A model generated the notes under the pieces. That model was not told where the DNA came from. It worked only from the letters and a program-made list of their open reading frames with translations, and made no database searches. The position numbers and the translations under genes were made by a program. This document shows, in pieces, positions 53,459 through 61,892 of a DNA stretch of 64,000 nt. The number at the start of each line of letters is the position of its first letter. Within the stretch, counting starts at the first letter, position 1. Source of the stretch: Flavobacterium chryseum. GTDB lineage: Bacteria; Bacteroidota; Bacteroidia; Flavobacteriales; Flavobacteriaceae. Location of the stretch: positions 124,001-188,000 of the forward strand of contig NZ_SNWW01000008.1 in assembly GCF_004362015.1 (NCBI RefSeq), written 5' to 3'.

Positions 53459-53638
53459 TTATCGCTTCGTACGTAATCGCTGTAAAATTCCCATAAAAAA
53501 GAAAATCAATCCTAAAACTAATAAAACGTAGTAAAAAGACAGACTTTTATCTCTCAATACATTGGCTAAAACAAAAGAAATAACGCTCGCGAAATAAAAC
53601 ACAACAGGCGTTATATTTTTTAAAGAAGAAAAACTCAT
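53459..53638 (-). CDS. Small membrane protein downstream of ftsY
   Basis: This 59-residue frame starts with ATG at 53636-53638, only 6 bases after the ftsY stop on the same strand, and ends before a basic tail (QRLRTKR). The two hydrophobic segments VVFYFASVISFVLANVL and FYYVLLVLGLIFFFMGILQ are well formed and separated by RDKSLS. Position and codon pattern support a real gene of the DUF-type small membrane class, co-transcribed with ftsY. Its function is unknown. Confidence 0.75.
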   Translation of the reverse strand: MSFSSLKNITPVVFYFASVISFVLANVLRDKSLSFYYVLLVLGLIFFFMGILQRLRTKR

Positions 53639-53644
53639 TATAAA

Positions 53645-54598
53645 TTATTTAAAGAAACTATCTACGAATTCATATTTATTAAAGACTTGTAAATCTTCGA
53701 TTCCTTCGCCAACTCCAATATATTTTACCGGAATCTGAAACTGATCTGAAATACCAATTACGACACCACCTTTTGCAGTTCCGTCTAATTTGGTTACCGC
53801 AAGCGATGTTACTTCGGTTGCAGCAGTAAATTGTTTGGCTTGTTCAAAAGCATTTTGACCTGTAGAACCGTCTAAAACTAAAAGTACATCATGAGGTGCA
53901 TCGGTAATAACTTTCTGCATTACACGTTTTACTTTTGTAAGTTCGTTCATCAGATTTATTTTGTTATGCAAACGTCCGGCAGTATCAATAATAACTACAT
54001 CGGCATTTTGCGCTACGGCTGATTGTAAAGTGTCGAAAGCAACAGAAGCCGGGTCACTACCCATATTTTGTCTTACGATTGGCACATCTACTCTATCTGC
54101 CCAAACCTGTAGTTGATCTATCGCTGCAGCACGAAAAGTATCTGCCGCACCTAAAACCACTTTATAACCTGCTTTTTTAAATTGATAGGCCAGTTTACCA
54201 ATGGTAGTTGTTTTACCAACTCCATTTACACCAACTACCATTAAAACGTAAGGTTTTTTATCTTTCGGAATATCAAATTCAGTAGCCTCACCCCTATTGG
54301 TTTCAGATAATAAACCGGCAATTTCTTCGCGAAGGATTTGGTTTAATTCTTCTGTTCCTAAATATTTGTCTTCGGCAACACGTTTTTCAATTCTTGAAAT
54401 TATCTTTAGCGTTGTATTTACGCCAACATCTGAAGCCACAAGAATTTCTTCTAAATCATCTAAAACATCATCATCGACTTTAGATTTTCCGGCAACAACT
54501 TTGCTTAATTTTGAGAAAAAGGTAGTTTTTGATTTTTCAAGACTTTTGTCTAAAGTCTCTTTTTTATCAGTAGAGAATAATTTTTTAAAAAAACTCAT
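53645..54598 (-). CDS. ftsY: Signal recognition particle receptor FtsY
   Basis: FtsY docks the signal recognition particle and nascent membrane proteins at the inner membrane. The 317 residues have a short helical N-domain (about 20-95) and a GTPase G-domain (about 105-315). The motifs are GVNGVGKTTTIGKLA (P-loop), DTFRAAAIDQLQVWA, VVIIDTAGRLHNK, TKLDGTAKGG and the final PVKYIGVGEGIEDL. The long acidic A-domain of E. coli FtsY is absent, as usual in Bacteroidota. A small membrane protein gene follows 6 bases later. Confidence 0.97.
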   Translation of the reverse strand: MSFFKKLFSTDKKETLDKSLEKSKTTFFSKLSKVVAGKSKVDDDVLDDLEEILVASDVGVNTTLKIISRIEKRVAEDKYLGTEELNQILREEIAGLLSETNRGEATEFDIPKDKKPYVLMVVGVNGVGKTTTIGKLAYQFKKAGYKVVLGAADTFRAAAIDQLQVWADRVDVPIVRQNMGSDPASVAFDTLQSAVAQNADVVIIDTAGRLHNKINLMNELTKVKRVMQKVITDAPHDVLLVLDGSTGQNAFEQAKQFTAATEVTSLAVTKLDGTAKGGVVIGISDQFQIPVKYIGVGEGIEDLQVFNKYEFVDSFFK

Positions 54599-54810
54599 TT
54601 TTGTTGATTATTAGATTGTTAGACTTCTAGACTTATTAGATTATCTGAAATCCTAATCTTTAAAGAATGTCATTATTTTTACACTAGTGTTATAGAATCA
54701 GTATTCTTTGCTTATTCTGTAAGACGAACAGTAAAGATATAAAGTATAGTACAAATTATTGCTTAAAAACAAGCCAATTATTGTGCTTCTATAAAATTTC
54801 AGACAAATAT

Positions 54811-54850
54811 AAAAAATAAAAAAGCTACTTCCGAATGAAAGTAGCTTTTC
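54811..54850 (-). terminator. Terminator of the rpmB-rpmG-DUF4295 operon
   Basis: AAAAGCTACTT (54820-54830) pairs with AAGTAGCTTTT (54839-54849). On the minus strand it is followed by a T-rich stretch. It lies 18 bases after the DUF4295 stop. Confidence 0.88.
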
Positions 54851-54868
54851 TATATAATGTGATTGTAA

Positions 54869-55021
54869 TTATTTCTTTTTCAAGAAAGTATCAACTTCTT
54901 CAGGAGCCATAATAGATTCTACGAATGTATATGCACCAGTTTTAGGAGATTTCACCATTTTGATGGCTTTTGATAATCTCTTAGAAGATGTTTGTAACGA
55001 TGCTACGGTTTTCTTTGCCAT
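54869..55021 (-). CDS. DUF4295 small basic protein
   Basis: This 50-residue frame reads MAKKTVASLQTSSKRLSKAI, then KMVKSPKTGAYTFVESIMAP and ends DTFLKKK. It is the DUF4295 family, a small lysine-rich protein found only in Bacteroidota and always close to rpmB and rpmG. That position implies a ribosome-linked role, and the composition fits RNA binding, but the role is inferred. It is the third gene of the operon, 73 bases after rpmG. Confidence 0.93.
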   Translation of the reverse strand: MAKKTVASLQTSSKRLSKAIKMVKSPKTGAYTFVESIMAPEEVDTFLKKK

Positions 55022-55094
55022 GATTCAAATGTTATTTGAAGTTTTTATAAAACTCTAATGGCAAAACCATTGAGATCTATAAAATCTCTAATTA

Positions 55095-55277
55095 TTACTT
55101 AATTTCTTTGTGAACAGTTACACGTTTCAAGATTGGATTAAATTTCTTAATCTCTAATCTATCCGGAGTATTTTTTTTGTTCTTAGTTGTAATATATCTA
55201 GAAGTTCCTGCTACACCAGAAGTCTTGTGTTCAGTACATTCTAAAATTACCTGGATTCTATTACCTTTCTTTGCCAT
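55095..55277 (-). CDS. rpmG: 50S ribosomal protein L33
   Basis: This 60-residue protein matches L33: AKKGNRIQVILECTEHKT, then SRYITTKNKKNTPDRLEIKKFNPILKRVTVHKE. The four zinc-binding cysteines of some L33 forms are absent (only one Cys), so this is the zinc-free type. It lies 27 bases after rpmB. Confidence 0.97.
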   Translation of the reverse strand: MAKKGNRIQVILECTEHKTSGVAGTSRYITTKNKKNTPDRLEIKKFNPILKRVTVHKEIK

Positions 55278-55304
55278 CTTGCTATATATTTATTTAGGAA
55301 AAGA

Positions 55305-55541
55305 TTATTTGATAAATCCTTCTGACTGTGCTTTTTTCAAAACAGCAGAAATTCCATTTTTATTAATTGTTTTTATCGTAGATGCTGCTACTCTAAGAGT
55401 AATCCATCTATCTTCTTCTGGAAGATAAAAACGCTTTTTAACTAAGTTTACAGAAAATTTTCTCTTAGTTTTGTTCATAGCGTGAGAAACGTTATTTCCT
55501 ACCATCGCTCTTTTACCTGTAAGGTCACAAACTCTTGACAT
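55305..55541 (-). CDS. rpmB: 50S ribosomal protein L28
   Basis: This 78-residue protein starts SRVCDLTGKRAMVGNNVSHA and continues TKRKFSVNLVKKRFYLPEEDRWITLRVA, the L28 pattern with the conserved Asn-Val-Ser-His. It is the first gene of the rpmB-rpmG-DUF4295 operon. Confidence 0.98.
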   Translation of the reverse strand: MSRVCDLTGKRAMVGNNVSHAMNKTKRKFSVNLVKKRFYLPEEDRWITLRVAASTIKTINKNGISAVLKKAQSEGFIK

Positions 55542-55612
55542 TATACTTATCTTTTATCGTTATTCAAAATCAGGGTGCAAAGAAAAGAAAAATAAACCAT
55601 TGTAGCAAAAAA

Positions 55613-56866
55613 TTATTGCACAATTTTTAAAATTTCTTTCTGTAATATTTCCAAACTCTTAATCGTCGCTCTATCTATCACTTTCTCACGTGGTTGGCCA
55701 AAATTAAATTCTTCAACAATTATATCATTTGGAGTTGCAACAGCGATAAAAACAGTGCCAATTTCAGCATCTGAGTCACCTTTTGTCGGTCCGGCGTTAC
55801 CAGTTGTCGCAATTGCATAGTCAGTTTTAAGTATCTCTTTCACATTCAAAGCCATAGCCGAAGCTACTTGCGCACTTACTACCGAATATTTATCTATTAA
55901 ATCCTGCGAGATACCAAGAACACTAACTTTAGCATCGGTTGCGTACGAAACTACACTGCCTCTAAAGTAGTTAGAAGCTCCTGGAACAGCTGATAAAATT
56001 GAAGCAATTTTTCCACCCGTAATACTTTCGGCTGTCGCAATTGTTTTATTTTGCTTTGTAAGCATCTTTCCCACTACAGATTCTATAGTTTCATTTTCTT
56101 CGTATCCTACTATAATGTCATGAATTATAGCATCTAAAGATTTTACATTTTCCTCAATTGCTGCTTCTAATTCTTCTTTATTTGTTCCCCTTGCTGACAA
56201 ACGCAAACGTACTCTTCCAGGATTTGGCAAATAGGCTAATTTGATAAAATCAGGCAAATTATTTTCCCAATCCTCGATACGTTCTGCAACAAGACTTTCT
56301 CCTTGACCGTAGGTTAAAATAGTTTTATGAATGATATACGGACGTTTATATTCACGTACTATTTTAGGAATTATCTCTTCTTCTACTAAATATTTCATTT
56401 CGTACGGAACTCCGGGAAGCGAAATAAAAACAGTATTTTCTTTCTTCATCCACATTCCCGGTGCGGTTCCCATTTTGTTGTGCAAAACGGTACATTTTGA
56501 CGGAACTAATGCCTGATCTTTATTTAATTGTGAAATTGGTCGTTTGTAAAAACCTTCTATCAACTCTGTTACATGAGCCAAAACTTGAGGATTTACAACT
56601 AATTCATCATCAAAGTAATCGCAGAATGTTTTTTTAGTAATATCGTCTTTTGTAGGACCTAATCCGCCCGTGATTACGACCACATCGACTTTATTTTGCA
56701 GTTGTGCGAAAGTATCTAAAATATGTTTTTTATCATCGCTGATCGAAATCATTTCATGAACTTCAACTCCAATGCGATCAAGTGATTTGGCAATAAATGC
56801 AGAATTTGTATCTACAATCTGACCTATTAAAATTTCATCTCCAATAGTAATAATAGTTGCTTTCAT
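55613..56866 (-). CDS. cinA: CinA: competence/damage-inducible protein, nicotinamide-nucleotide amidase
   Basis: CinA joins an N-terminal COG1058/MoCF domain (about 1-170, IGDEILIGQIVDTNSAFIA, VVITGGLGPTKDDITK) and a C-terminal PncC amidase domain (about 255-415). The latter has the TIATAESITGGKIASILSAVPGASNYFRG block and ATTGNAGPTKGDSDAEIGTVF. The second domain deamidates nicotinamide mononucleotide for NAD recycling, and the first has ADP-ribose pyrophosphatase activity in studied forms. The 417 residues match the full-length two-domain form. The structured element B lies upstream. Confidence 0.96.
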   Translation of the reverse strand: MKATIITIGDEILIGQIVDTNSAFIAKSLDRIGVEVHEMISISDDKKHILDTFAQLQNKVDVVVITGGLGPTKDDITKKTFCDYFDDELVVNPQVLAHVTELIEGFYKRPISQLNKDQALVPSKCTVLHNKMGTAPGMWMKKENTVFISLPGVPYEMKYLVEEEIIPKIVREYKRPYIIHKTILTYGQGESLVAERIEDWENNLPDFIKLAYLPNPGRVRLRLSARGTNKEELEAAIEENVKSLDAIIHDIIVGYEENETIESVVGKMLTKQNKTIATAESITGGKIASILSAVPGASNYFRGSVVSYATDAKVSVLGISQDLIDKYSVVSAQVASAMALNVKEILKTDYAIATTGNAGPTKGDSDAEIGTVFIAVATPNDIIVEEFNFGQPREKVIDRATIKSLEILQKEILKIVQ

Positions 56867-56939
56867 AGGATAAAATATTTACTTACTCTACTTATTGTAT
56901 GAGAAGTTATTATTAGAAAGTAGGTTGTTGTGAAACGAT

Positions 56940-57046
56940 TTGCGTGAAGGGCAGAAACAGCATCCTTTTGTGACATACGAAAGATACTTATTAAACAAAA
57001 AAACTCTGGAACAAAAGATATAGTATCCCGAAACTTCGGATGACTC
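56940..57046 (+). ncRNA. Structured intergenic element, copy B (candidate RNA or dispersed repeat)
   Basis: It runs TGCGTGAAGG, GGCAGAAACAGCATCCTTTT, then AAAAGATATAGTATCCCG and AACTTCGGATGACTC. The ATCCTTTT block and the AAAGATATAG block are spaced 55-60 bases apart, as in related elements. It lies between cinA and the Hpt gene, opposite in orientation to both. Confidence 0.45.
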
Positions 57047-57093
57047 TATTTTTTTACCTTAATTTTAAAAGTAAAAAACAGAGTCACACCTAA

Positions 57094-57438
57094 TTAAATA
57101 TCAAAATCTTTTTTAATTTCTTTGATAGCTTCTTTCACTTGTATTTTAATACTTTTAAAAGTTTCGACAATTTCTTTTTTCTTGCCTTCTGCTTTTGTCC
57201 AAGCTTCTACCTGAAGAATTTCTTCAAAAGCTACATTTAAGCCCATTAAATCTAATGTTGGTTTAATTTTGTGCGCATAAGCGTAGGCATATTTATGATC
57301 CTTTTTTTTGATTCCTTCTTTGATTTGTTTCAAATCTTCAGGAACTTCTGTAACGAACAATTTAAGAATTTCGTTTACAAATTCAGGATCATTATCTGAA
57401 AGTGCATACACTTTCGAAAGGTTATATTTTAAAGCCAT
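57094..57438 (-). CDS. Hpt-domain phosphotransfer protein
   Basis: This 114-residue protein is one histidine phosphotransfer domain: NDPEFVNEILKLFVTEVPEDLKQIKEGI, then the phospho-acceptor His in YAYAHKIKPTLDLMGL. It relays phosphate between a hybrid kinase and a response regulator, though neither gene is adjacent. Its start touches the stop of the fumarylacetoacetase-like gene upstream (one shared base), so they are co-translated. Confidence 0.9.
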   Translation of the reverse strand: MALKYNLSKVYALSDNDPEFVNEILKLFVTEVPEDLKQIKEGIKKKDHKYAYAYAHKIKPTLDLMGLNVAFEEILQVEAWTKAEGKKKEIVETFKSIKIQVKEAIKEIKKDFDI

Positions 57439-58049
57439 TATTTTACTTGTATTCTAAATAATTTTTTATCTTCTAAAAAGCCTTCTAAAACGTCATTTGG
57501 TTTTACGGCAGCAACACCTTCCGGAGTTCCAGTAAAAATTATATCTCCTATTTTAAGCGTAAAGAATTGCGAGACATACGAAACAAGTTCATCAATTTTC
57601 CAAAGCATGTGACTTGTATTGCCTTTTTGAACTGTTTGCGCGTTGTTTGTGAGCTCAAAACTAAGATTTTCCATTGAAACAAAATCAGTTTTAGGCAAAA
57701 AATCTCCAATAACTGCAGAACCATCAAATGCTTTTGCTTTTTCCCAAGGTAACCCTTTTGCTTTTAATTGAGCTTGTAAATCTCTGGCAGTAAAATCGAT
57801 ACCTACGCTAATTTCATCATAATATTTGTGCGCAAACTTAGGTTCAATGTACTTTCCTACTTTATTAATTTTAACAATTATCTCTATTTCGTGATGAATA
57901 TCTTCAGAAAATTCAGGTATAACGAAAGGATGTTGTTTTAATAAAACAGCTGAATCCGGTTTCATAAAAACAACAGGTTCCGAAGGTCTTTCGTTTTTTA
58001 ATTCTTCAATATGATTGGCATAATTTCTACCGATACAAAGTATTTTCAT
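57438..58049 (-). CDS. Fumarylacetoacetate hydrolase family protein
   Basis: This 203-residue protein matches the single-domain FAH family (YcgM-like): KILCIGRNYANHIEELKNERPSEPVVFMKP, the metal ligands in HHEIEIIVKI, GIDFTARDLQAQLKAKGLPWEKAKAFDGS, and IIFTGTPEGVAAV. The human relative FAHD1 is an oxaloacetate decarboxylase and acylpyruvase. In bacteria these enzymes often hydrolyse acylpyruvates. The exact substrate is uncertain. It is the middle gene of a short minus-strand run with the exonuclease and Hpt genes. Confidence 0.92.
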   Translation of the reverse strand: MKILCIGRNYANHIEELKNERPSEPVVFMKPDSAVLLKQHPFVIPEFSEDIHHEIEIIVKINKVGKYIEPKFAHKYYDEISVGIDFTARDLQAQLKAKGLPWEKAKAFDGSAVIGDFLPKTDFVSMENLSFELTNNAQTVQKGNTSHMLWKIDELVSYVSQFFTLKIGDIIFTGTPEGVAAVKPNDVLEGFLEDKKLFRIQVK

Positions 58050-58138
58050 TCTTTTTTTGTTGCTGAGTTATTAAGTACTAGATCATTAAGAAACTATGCA
58101 GAACACTTAGCATCCTAGAACCTTAGAGACTTAGAACC

Positions 58139-58909
58139 TTATTTCGTATTTAACTTTCTTAATTTAATAGCTGTTAAGACTTTCTTCGTATACAGCGGAA
58201 AATCAGCATTTTGAATCCAACTGAAATAGCCAGGTTCTGATTCTAACACTTTTTCTACTTTTGCACCTTTGTGTTTTCCAAAGGTAAAAATCTCTTCGTT
58301 GTCTTTATCAAAAGCAATCATTCCGGCAAAATCTGCGATTTTTTTACGAGTTGTAAATTCAGACAGTACTTTCATATCATTTTCCAGTTCCGGGTAACGA
58401 TCTAATTGCGCTTTCAAAATTTCATAAGTCGCCATGGTATCTGCTTCTGCAGAGTGCGCGTTTTCTAAACTTTTTCCACAATAAAATTTAAAAGCAGCGC
58501 TTAATGTACGCTCTTCCATTTTGTGAAAAATAGTCTGAACATCTACTGAAACTTTATTTTTCATATCAAAATCAACTCCCGCGCGAAGTAATTCTTCAGC
58601 CAATAACGGAATATCAAAACGATCTGAATTAAATCCACCCAAATCACTATCCTTAATCATATTATGAATTTGTGGCGCCAGTTCATTAAAAGTAGGTTCG
58701 TTAGCTATTTTTTCATCGGTTATACCATGAACGGCTGTTGTCTGCGGTGGAATTGGAATTGTAGGGTTTACTAACCACGTTTTACTTTCTTTGTTTCCAT
58801 TAGGAAAAACTTTAAATATTGAAATTTCTACTATTCGATCTTTTCCTATATCAATCCCAGTAGTTTCGAGATCAAAAAAGCAAATTGGTTTGGTGAGTTT
58901 TAGTTCCAT
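58139..58909 (-). CDS. 3'-5' exonuclease, DnaQ-like (DEDDh)
   Basis: This 256-residue protein is a DEDDh exonuclease with the ExoI motif FFDLETTGIDIGKDRIVEI, ExoII in GGFNSDRFDIPLLAEEL and ExoIII in NAHSAEADTMATYEIL. It resembles the proofreading epsilon subunit but has a C-terminal extension with FTFGKHKGAKVEKVL, a DUF3820-like motif that such standalone exonucleases of Bacteroidota often carry. A role in DNA repair or turnover is inferred. Confidence 0.92.
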   Translation of the reverse strand: MELKLTKPICFFDLETTGIDIGKDRIVEISIFKVFPNGNKESKTWLVNPTIPIPPQTTAVHGITDEKIANEPTFNELAPQIHNMIKDSDLGGFNSDRFDIPLLAEELLRAGVDFDMKNKVSVDVQTIFHKMEERTLSAAFKFYCGKSLENAHSAEADTMATYEILKAQLDRYPELENDMKVLSEFTTRKKIADFAGMIAFDKDNEEIFTFGKHKGAKVEKVLESEPGYFSWIQNADFPLYTKKVLTAIKLRKLNTK

Positions 58910-59018
58910 ATTTAAGTTTTAAAAGTCTACAAATATAAATTTTAAAGACGAAATTTCCCCGTTTTTTTTACAAAGTTCTAGGATTCTTACTTAGAATATA
59001 GAATTATCAGAAAAAGAA

Positions 59019-59051
59019 AACCCTTTCAACATCTAAAATGTTAAAAGGGTT
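59019..59051 (-). terminator. Terminator after the E2 gene
   Basis: AACCCTTTCAACAT and ATGTTAAAAGGGTT pair over 14 bases with one mismatch around a 5-base loop. On the minus strand the run after the hairpin is T-rich (TTTTCTTTTTC). It lies 25 bases after the E2 stop codon. Confidence 0.85.
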
Positions 59052-59075
59052 AAATATTTATAAAATTCTTATTTC

Positions 59076-60425
59076 TTAAAAGTCTCTATCTATATCAAAA
59101 GCTTCTAAATATTCTGCAACACGTTTTACAAAACTTCCTCCCAAAGCACCATCTACGACTCTATGATCGTAAGAATGCGATAAGAACATTTTTTGACGAA
59201 TTCCGATAAAATCACCTTCCGGAGTCTCGATAACTGCAGGTACTTTGCGAATTGCACCCAAAGCTAAAATTCCAACTTGAGGCTGATTGATAATTGGAGT
59301 TCCAAAAACACTTCCAAAAGTCCCTACGTTTGTAACAGTGTAAGTTCCACCTTGTGTATCGTCTGGTTTAAGTTTTCCTGTTTTTGCACGGTTTCCTAAA
59401 TCGTTTACCGCTTTTGCCATTCCAACAAGATTTAACTGATCTGCATTTTTAATAACAGGAACAATTAAGTTTCCGTTTGGTAAGGCTGCAGCCATTCCTA
59501 AATTTATATTTTTCTTTTTAATGATATAATCACCATTAACAGAAATGTTCATTCCAGGAAAATCTTTTAAGGCTTTCGCAACTGCTTCCATCATAATTGG
59601 TGTAAAAGTTAGTTTTTCACCTTCTCTTTTTTCGAAAGCTGCTTTAACTTTATCTCTCCATTTTACAATATTTGTTACATCAACTTCAATAAACGACTGA
59701 ACGTGAGCTGAAGTTTGCACAGAAGCGATCATATAACCTGAAATCAGTTTACGCATTCTGTCCATTTCAATAATTTCATCACCTCCGTTTACAGAAACCG
59801 GAACTGCTTGCTGGCTTTTTTGAACTGGCTGCTCTGTAACTTGCGGAGCAATTTGCTGCACAACTTCTGTCGGTTTTGGCGTTTCCTGAGCAACTTTTTG
59901 AGCTGGAGTAACTGCACCGGATTTACGATCATCAATATATTTTAAAATATCTTCTTTCGTAACTCTTCCGTCTTTTCCTGAACCGTTAAGATTATCTAAT
60001 TCGGCAACAGAAATACCTTCTTCTTTTGCTATATTTTTTACTAATGGAGAAAAGAATTTATCTGATTCTGAAAAATTTTGTGGAGCGGCAACAGTTTCCT
60101 GAGCTACTTCAATCGTTTTTTCAATTTCAGCAACTTCAGCCGGAGCTGCAGCTTCTTGTGTTGCTTTAGCTACGGGCGCATCACCTTCTGTTTCAATTAT
60201 TGCAATGGTTTGACCCACCTGAACTAAATCATCTTTGCCAAATAATTGTTCAACTAAAATTCCTGAAACTTCGCTTGGTACTTCGCTATCTACTTTATCA
60301 GTAGCGATTTCGAGTACAGCTTCATCAGCTTCAATTTTGTCTCCAACTTCTTTCAACCAGTTTGTAATAGTTGCTTCAGCTACACTTTCTCCCATTTTAG
60401 GAAGTTTTAATTCAAATCTTGCCAT
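59076..60425 (-). CDS. 2-oxoacid dehydrogenase E2, dihydrolipoamide acyltransferase
   Basis: This 449-residue protein is the acyltransferase core of an alpha-ketoacid dehydrogenase. It has one lipoyl domain (3-76) with the lipoylated Lys in EIATDKVDSEVPSE. A Pro/Ala/Glu-rich linker follows, then a peripheral-subunit-binding domain (about 127-165, FSPLVKNIAKEEGISVAELDNL), a second linker and the catalytic domain (about 215-449). The last has the active-site HRVVDGALGG. The lone lipoyl domain and the ATDKVDSEVPSE loop fit the branched-chain or 2-oxoisovalerate type better than pyruvate. No E1 or E3 gene is adjacent. The gene stands alone between two terminators. Confidence 0.93.
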   Translation of the reverse strand: MARFELKLPKMGESVAEATITNWLKEVGDKIEADEAVLEIATDKVDSEVPSEVSGILVEQLFGKDDLVQVGQTIAIIETEGDAPVAKATQEAAAPAEVAEIEKTIEVAQETVAAPQNFSESDKFFSPLVKNIAKEEGISVAELDNLNGSGKDGRVTKEDILKYIDDRKSGAVTPAQKVAQETPKPTEVVQQIAPQVTEQPVQKSQQAVPVSVNGGDEIIEMDRMRKLISGYMIASVQTSAHVQSFIEVDVTNIVKWRDKVKAAFEKREGEKLTFTPIMMEAVAKALKDFPGMNISVNGDYIIKKKNINLGMAAALPNGNLIVPVIKNADQLNLVGMAKAVNDLGNRAKTGKLKPDDTQGGTYTVTNVGTFGSVFGTPIINQPQVGILALGAIRKVPAVIETPEGDFIGIRQKMFLSHSYDHRVVDGALGGSFVKRVAEYLEAFDIDRDF

Positions 60426-60509
60426 ATTGTTAACCTCAAGGGTGATTTTAATTTTCAGATTGCGAAATTACTGAATATTTTAAATATAAATTACATTTAA
60501 TATAATTTT

Positions 60510-61673
60510 TTACTCAATTTTTATAATTTGACCTCGATCATTTCTTGAATCACTTCCAATAATAAAATTTGCCTTTTTGGGTAAAATTTTAAAAGTAATG
60601 CTCTTATCTTTAAGAGTTTCTATGATTTTGATACATTTTTTGAATGAAACATATTGATTATCCAAAATTATCTCTGTTCTTTTACCCCCAAAAATCTGAG
60701 ACGAATTTACTGTTTTTTCTTTTTTGAAATCGAAAATAACCACTTTATTTTTGAAAATCTGAGTCAATTTTTCGGATAATTTTTCATTTAAAGAATACAA
60801 AACATAACTTTCCGGTAATGGTTTTGCTTTCGTTTTTCCCTGAAACATTTTAACAAGAGAAAATAATATAATTCCGACTTGAATAAAAAGTTCAAAAAAG
60901 AATGATTTTTTAAAATGCTTCTGATAAAAAAACCTCATCGCTTCCTGAAAGCGCTTCATATATTTTTCATCTTTTACGGTGCTTTCACCTTTATAATGAA
61001 TTACAGTGGTTTCATGAAAATAATAATTTGATTTTTGATTTTGTAAGGCCCGATATGATAAATCGATATCATCGGCATACATGAAGCAATCTTCATCAAA
61101 GCCTTTTAAATCAAGATATAAATCTCTTTGCATAAGCATAAAAGCGCCAACTAAAATAGCTACTTTTCCCGTTTCATTTTCAGATAAATGCTGGGCATAA
61201 TATTGATTAAATAGATTTGATTTTGGAAAAATTTTATATAAACTAAAAAACTTAGTAAAAGCAATCCAGGGCGTTGGAATTCCACGCTTACTTTCCGGCA
61301 GAAAATTTCCTGTTCCGTCAATTAATTTGCAGCCAATGATTCCGAGATCAGTTTGTTTTTCGGCGAAAGCCAAAACTTTATTAAAAGTGTCTTCTGCAAC
61401 GACTGTATCCGGATTTAAAATACAAATATATTTTCCTTGTGCTTCTGCGACTGCAATATTATTTCCTTTAGGAAAACCGTAATTTTCTTTGTTTTGAATA
61501 AGTTTAATTTTTGGAAATCTTTGCTGCATCATTAAACAGCTATCATCTGTAGAATTATTATCGATGACAATAATTTCAGCATCTAGTTCCGCAATTGCTT
61601 CCTGAACACTTAAAACGCATTGTTCGAGAAAGTAACGAACATTATAATTTAGAATAATAACCGATAACTGCAT
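60510..61673 (-). CDS. Family 2 glycosyltransferase
   Basis: This 387-residue protein has a GT2 domain (1-240) with VIILNYNVRYFLEQC, IVIDNNSTDDS, ICILNPDTVVAED (the DxD-like Asp) and YADDIDLSYRALQ. These resemble rhamnosyl- and related transferases that build polysaccharides. After it comes a membrane segment (about 262-282) and a C-terminal domain of about 100 residues of unknown kind. A membrane-linked cell-surface sugar polymer is a reasonable role. The CpsB-like gene to the right suggests that a capsule or exopolysaccharide region begins here. Confidence 0.88.
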   Translation of the reverse strand: MQLSVIILNYNVRYFLEQCVLSVQEAIAELDAEIIVIDNNSTDDSCLMMQQRFPKIKLIQNKENYGFPKGNNIAVAEAQGKYICILNPDTVVAEDTFNKVLAFAEKQTDLGIIGCKLIDGTGNFLPESKRGIPTPWIAFTKFFSLYKIFPKSNLFNQYYAQHLSENETGKVAILVGAFMLMQRDLYLDLKGFDEDCFMYADDIDLSYRALQNQKSNYYFHETTVIHYKGESTVKDEKYMKRFQEAMRFFYQKHFKKSFFFELFIQVGIILFSLVKMFQGKTKAKPLPESYVLYSLNEKLSEKLTQIFKNKVVIFDFKKEKTVNSSQIFGGKRTEIILDNQYVSFKKCIKIIETLKDKSITFKILPKKANFIIGSDSRNDRGQIIKIE

Positions 61674-61892
61674 GAAAATTTGGACTGTGGATTTTGCCGA
61701 AAGTTAGAAATTTTCTGCTAATCCTAACCGTAATGACCAATCGTTTTTGCTAACACCAAAATCCATAGCTAAATTGCTCTTGTTTTATTTATTCCATTTT
61801 ATGCGGATTCAAGTTCTAACAGCAGTAATCTATTTCTAAACTGATAGAATTTAATTTTGAAATTCATAAAAAACGGGTAAAAGAACAAGACC

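Noticed and set aside
57041..57086. TGACTCTATTTTTTTAC / GTAAAAAACAGAGTCA inverted repeat as a terminator
   Set aside because: It has imperfect pairing and no T run after the stem on the strand of the Hpt gene, so I left it out as a terminator.
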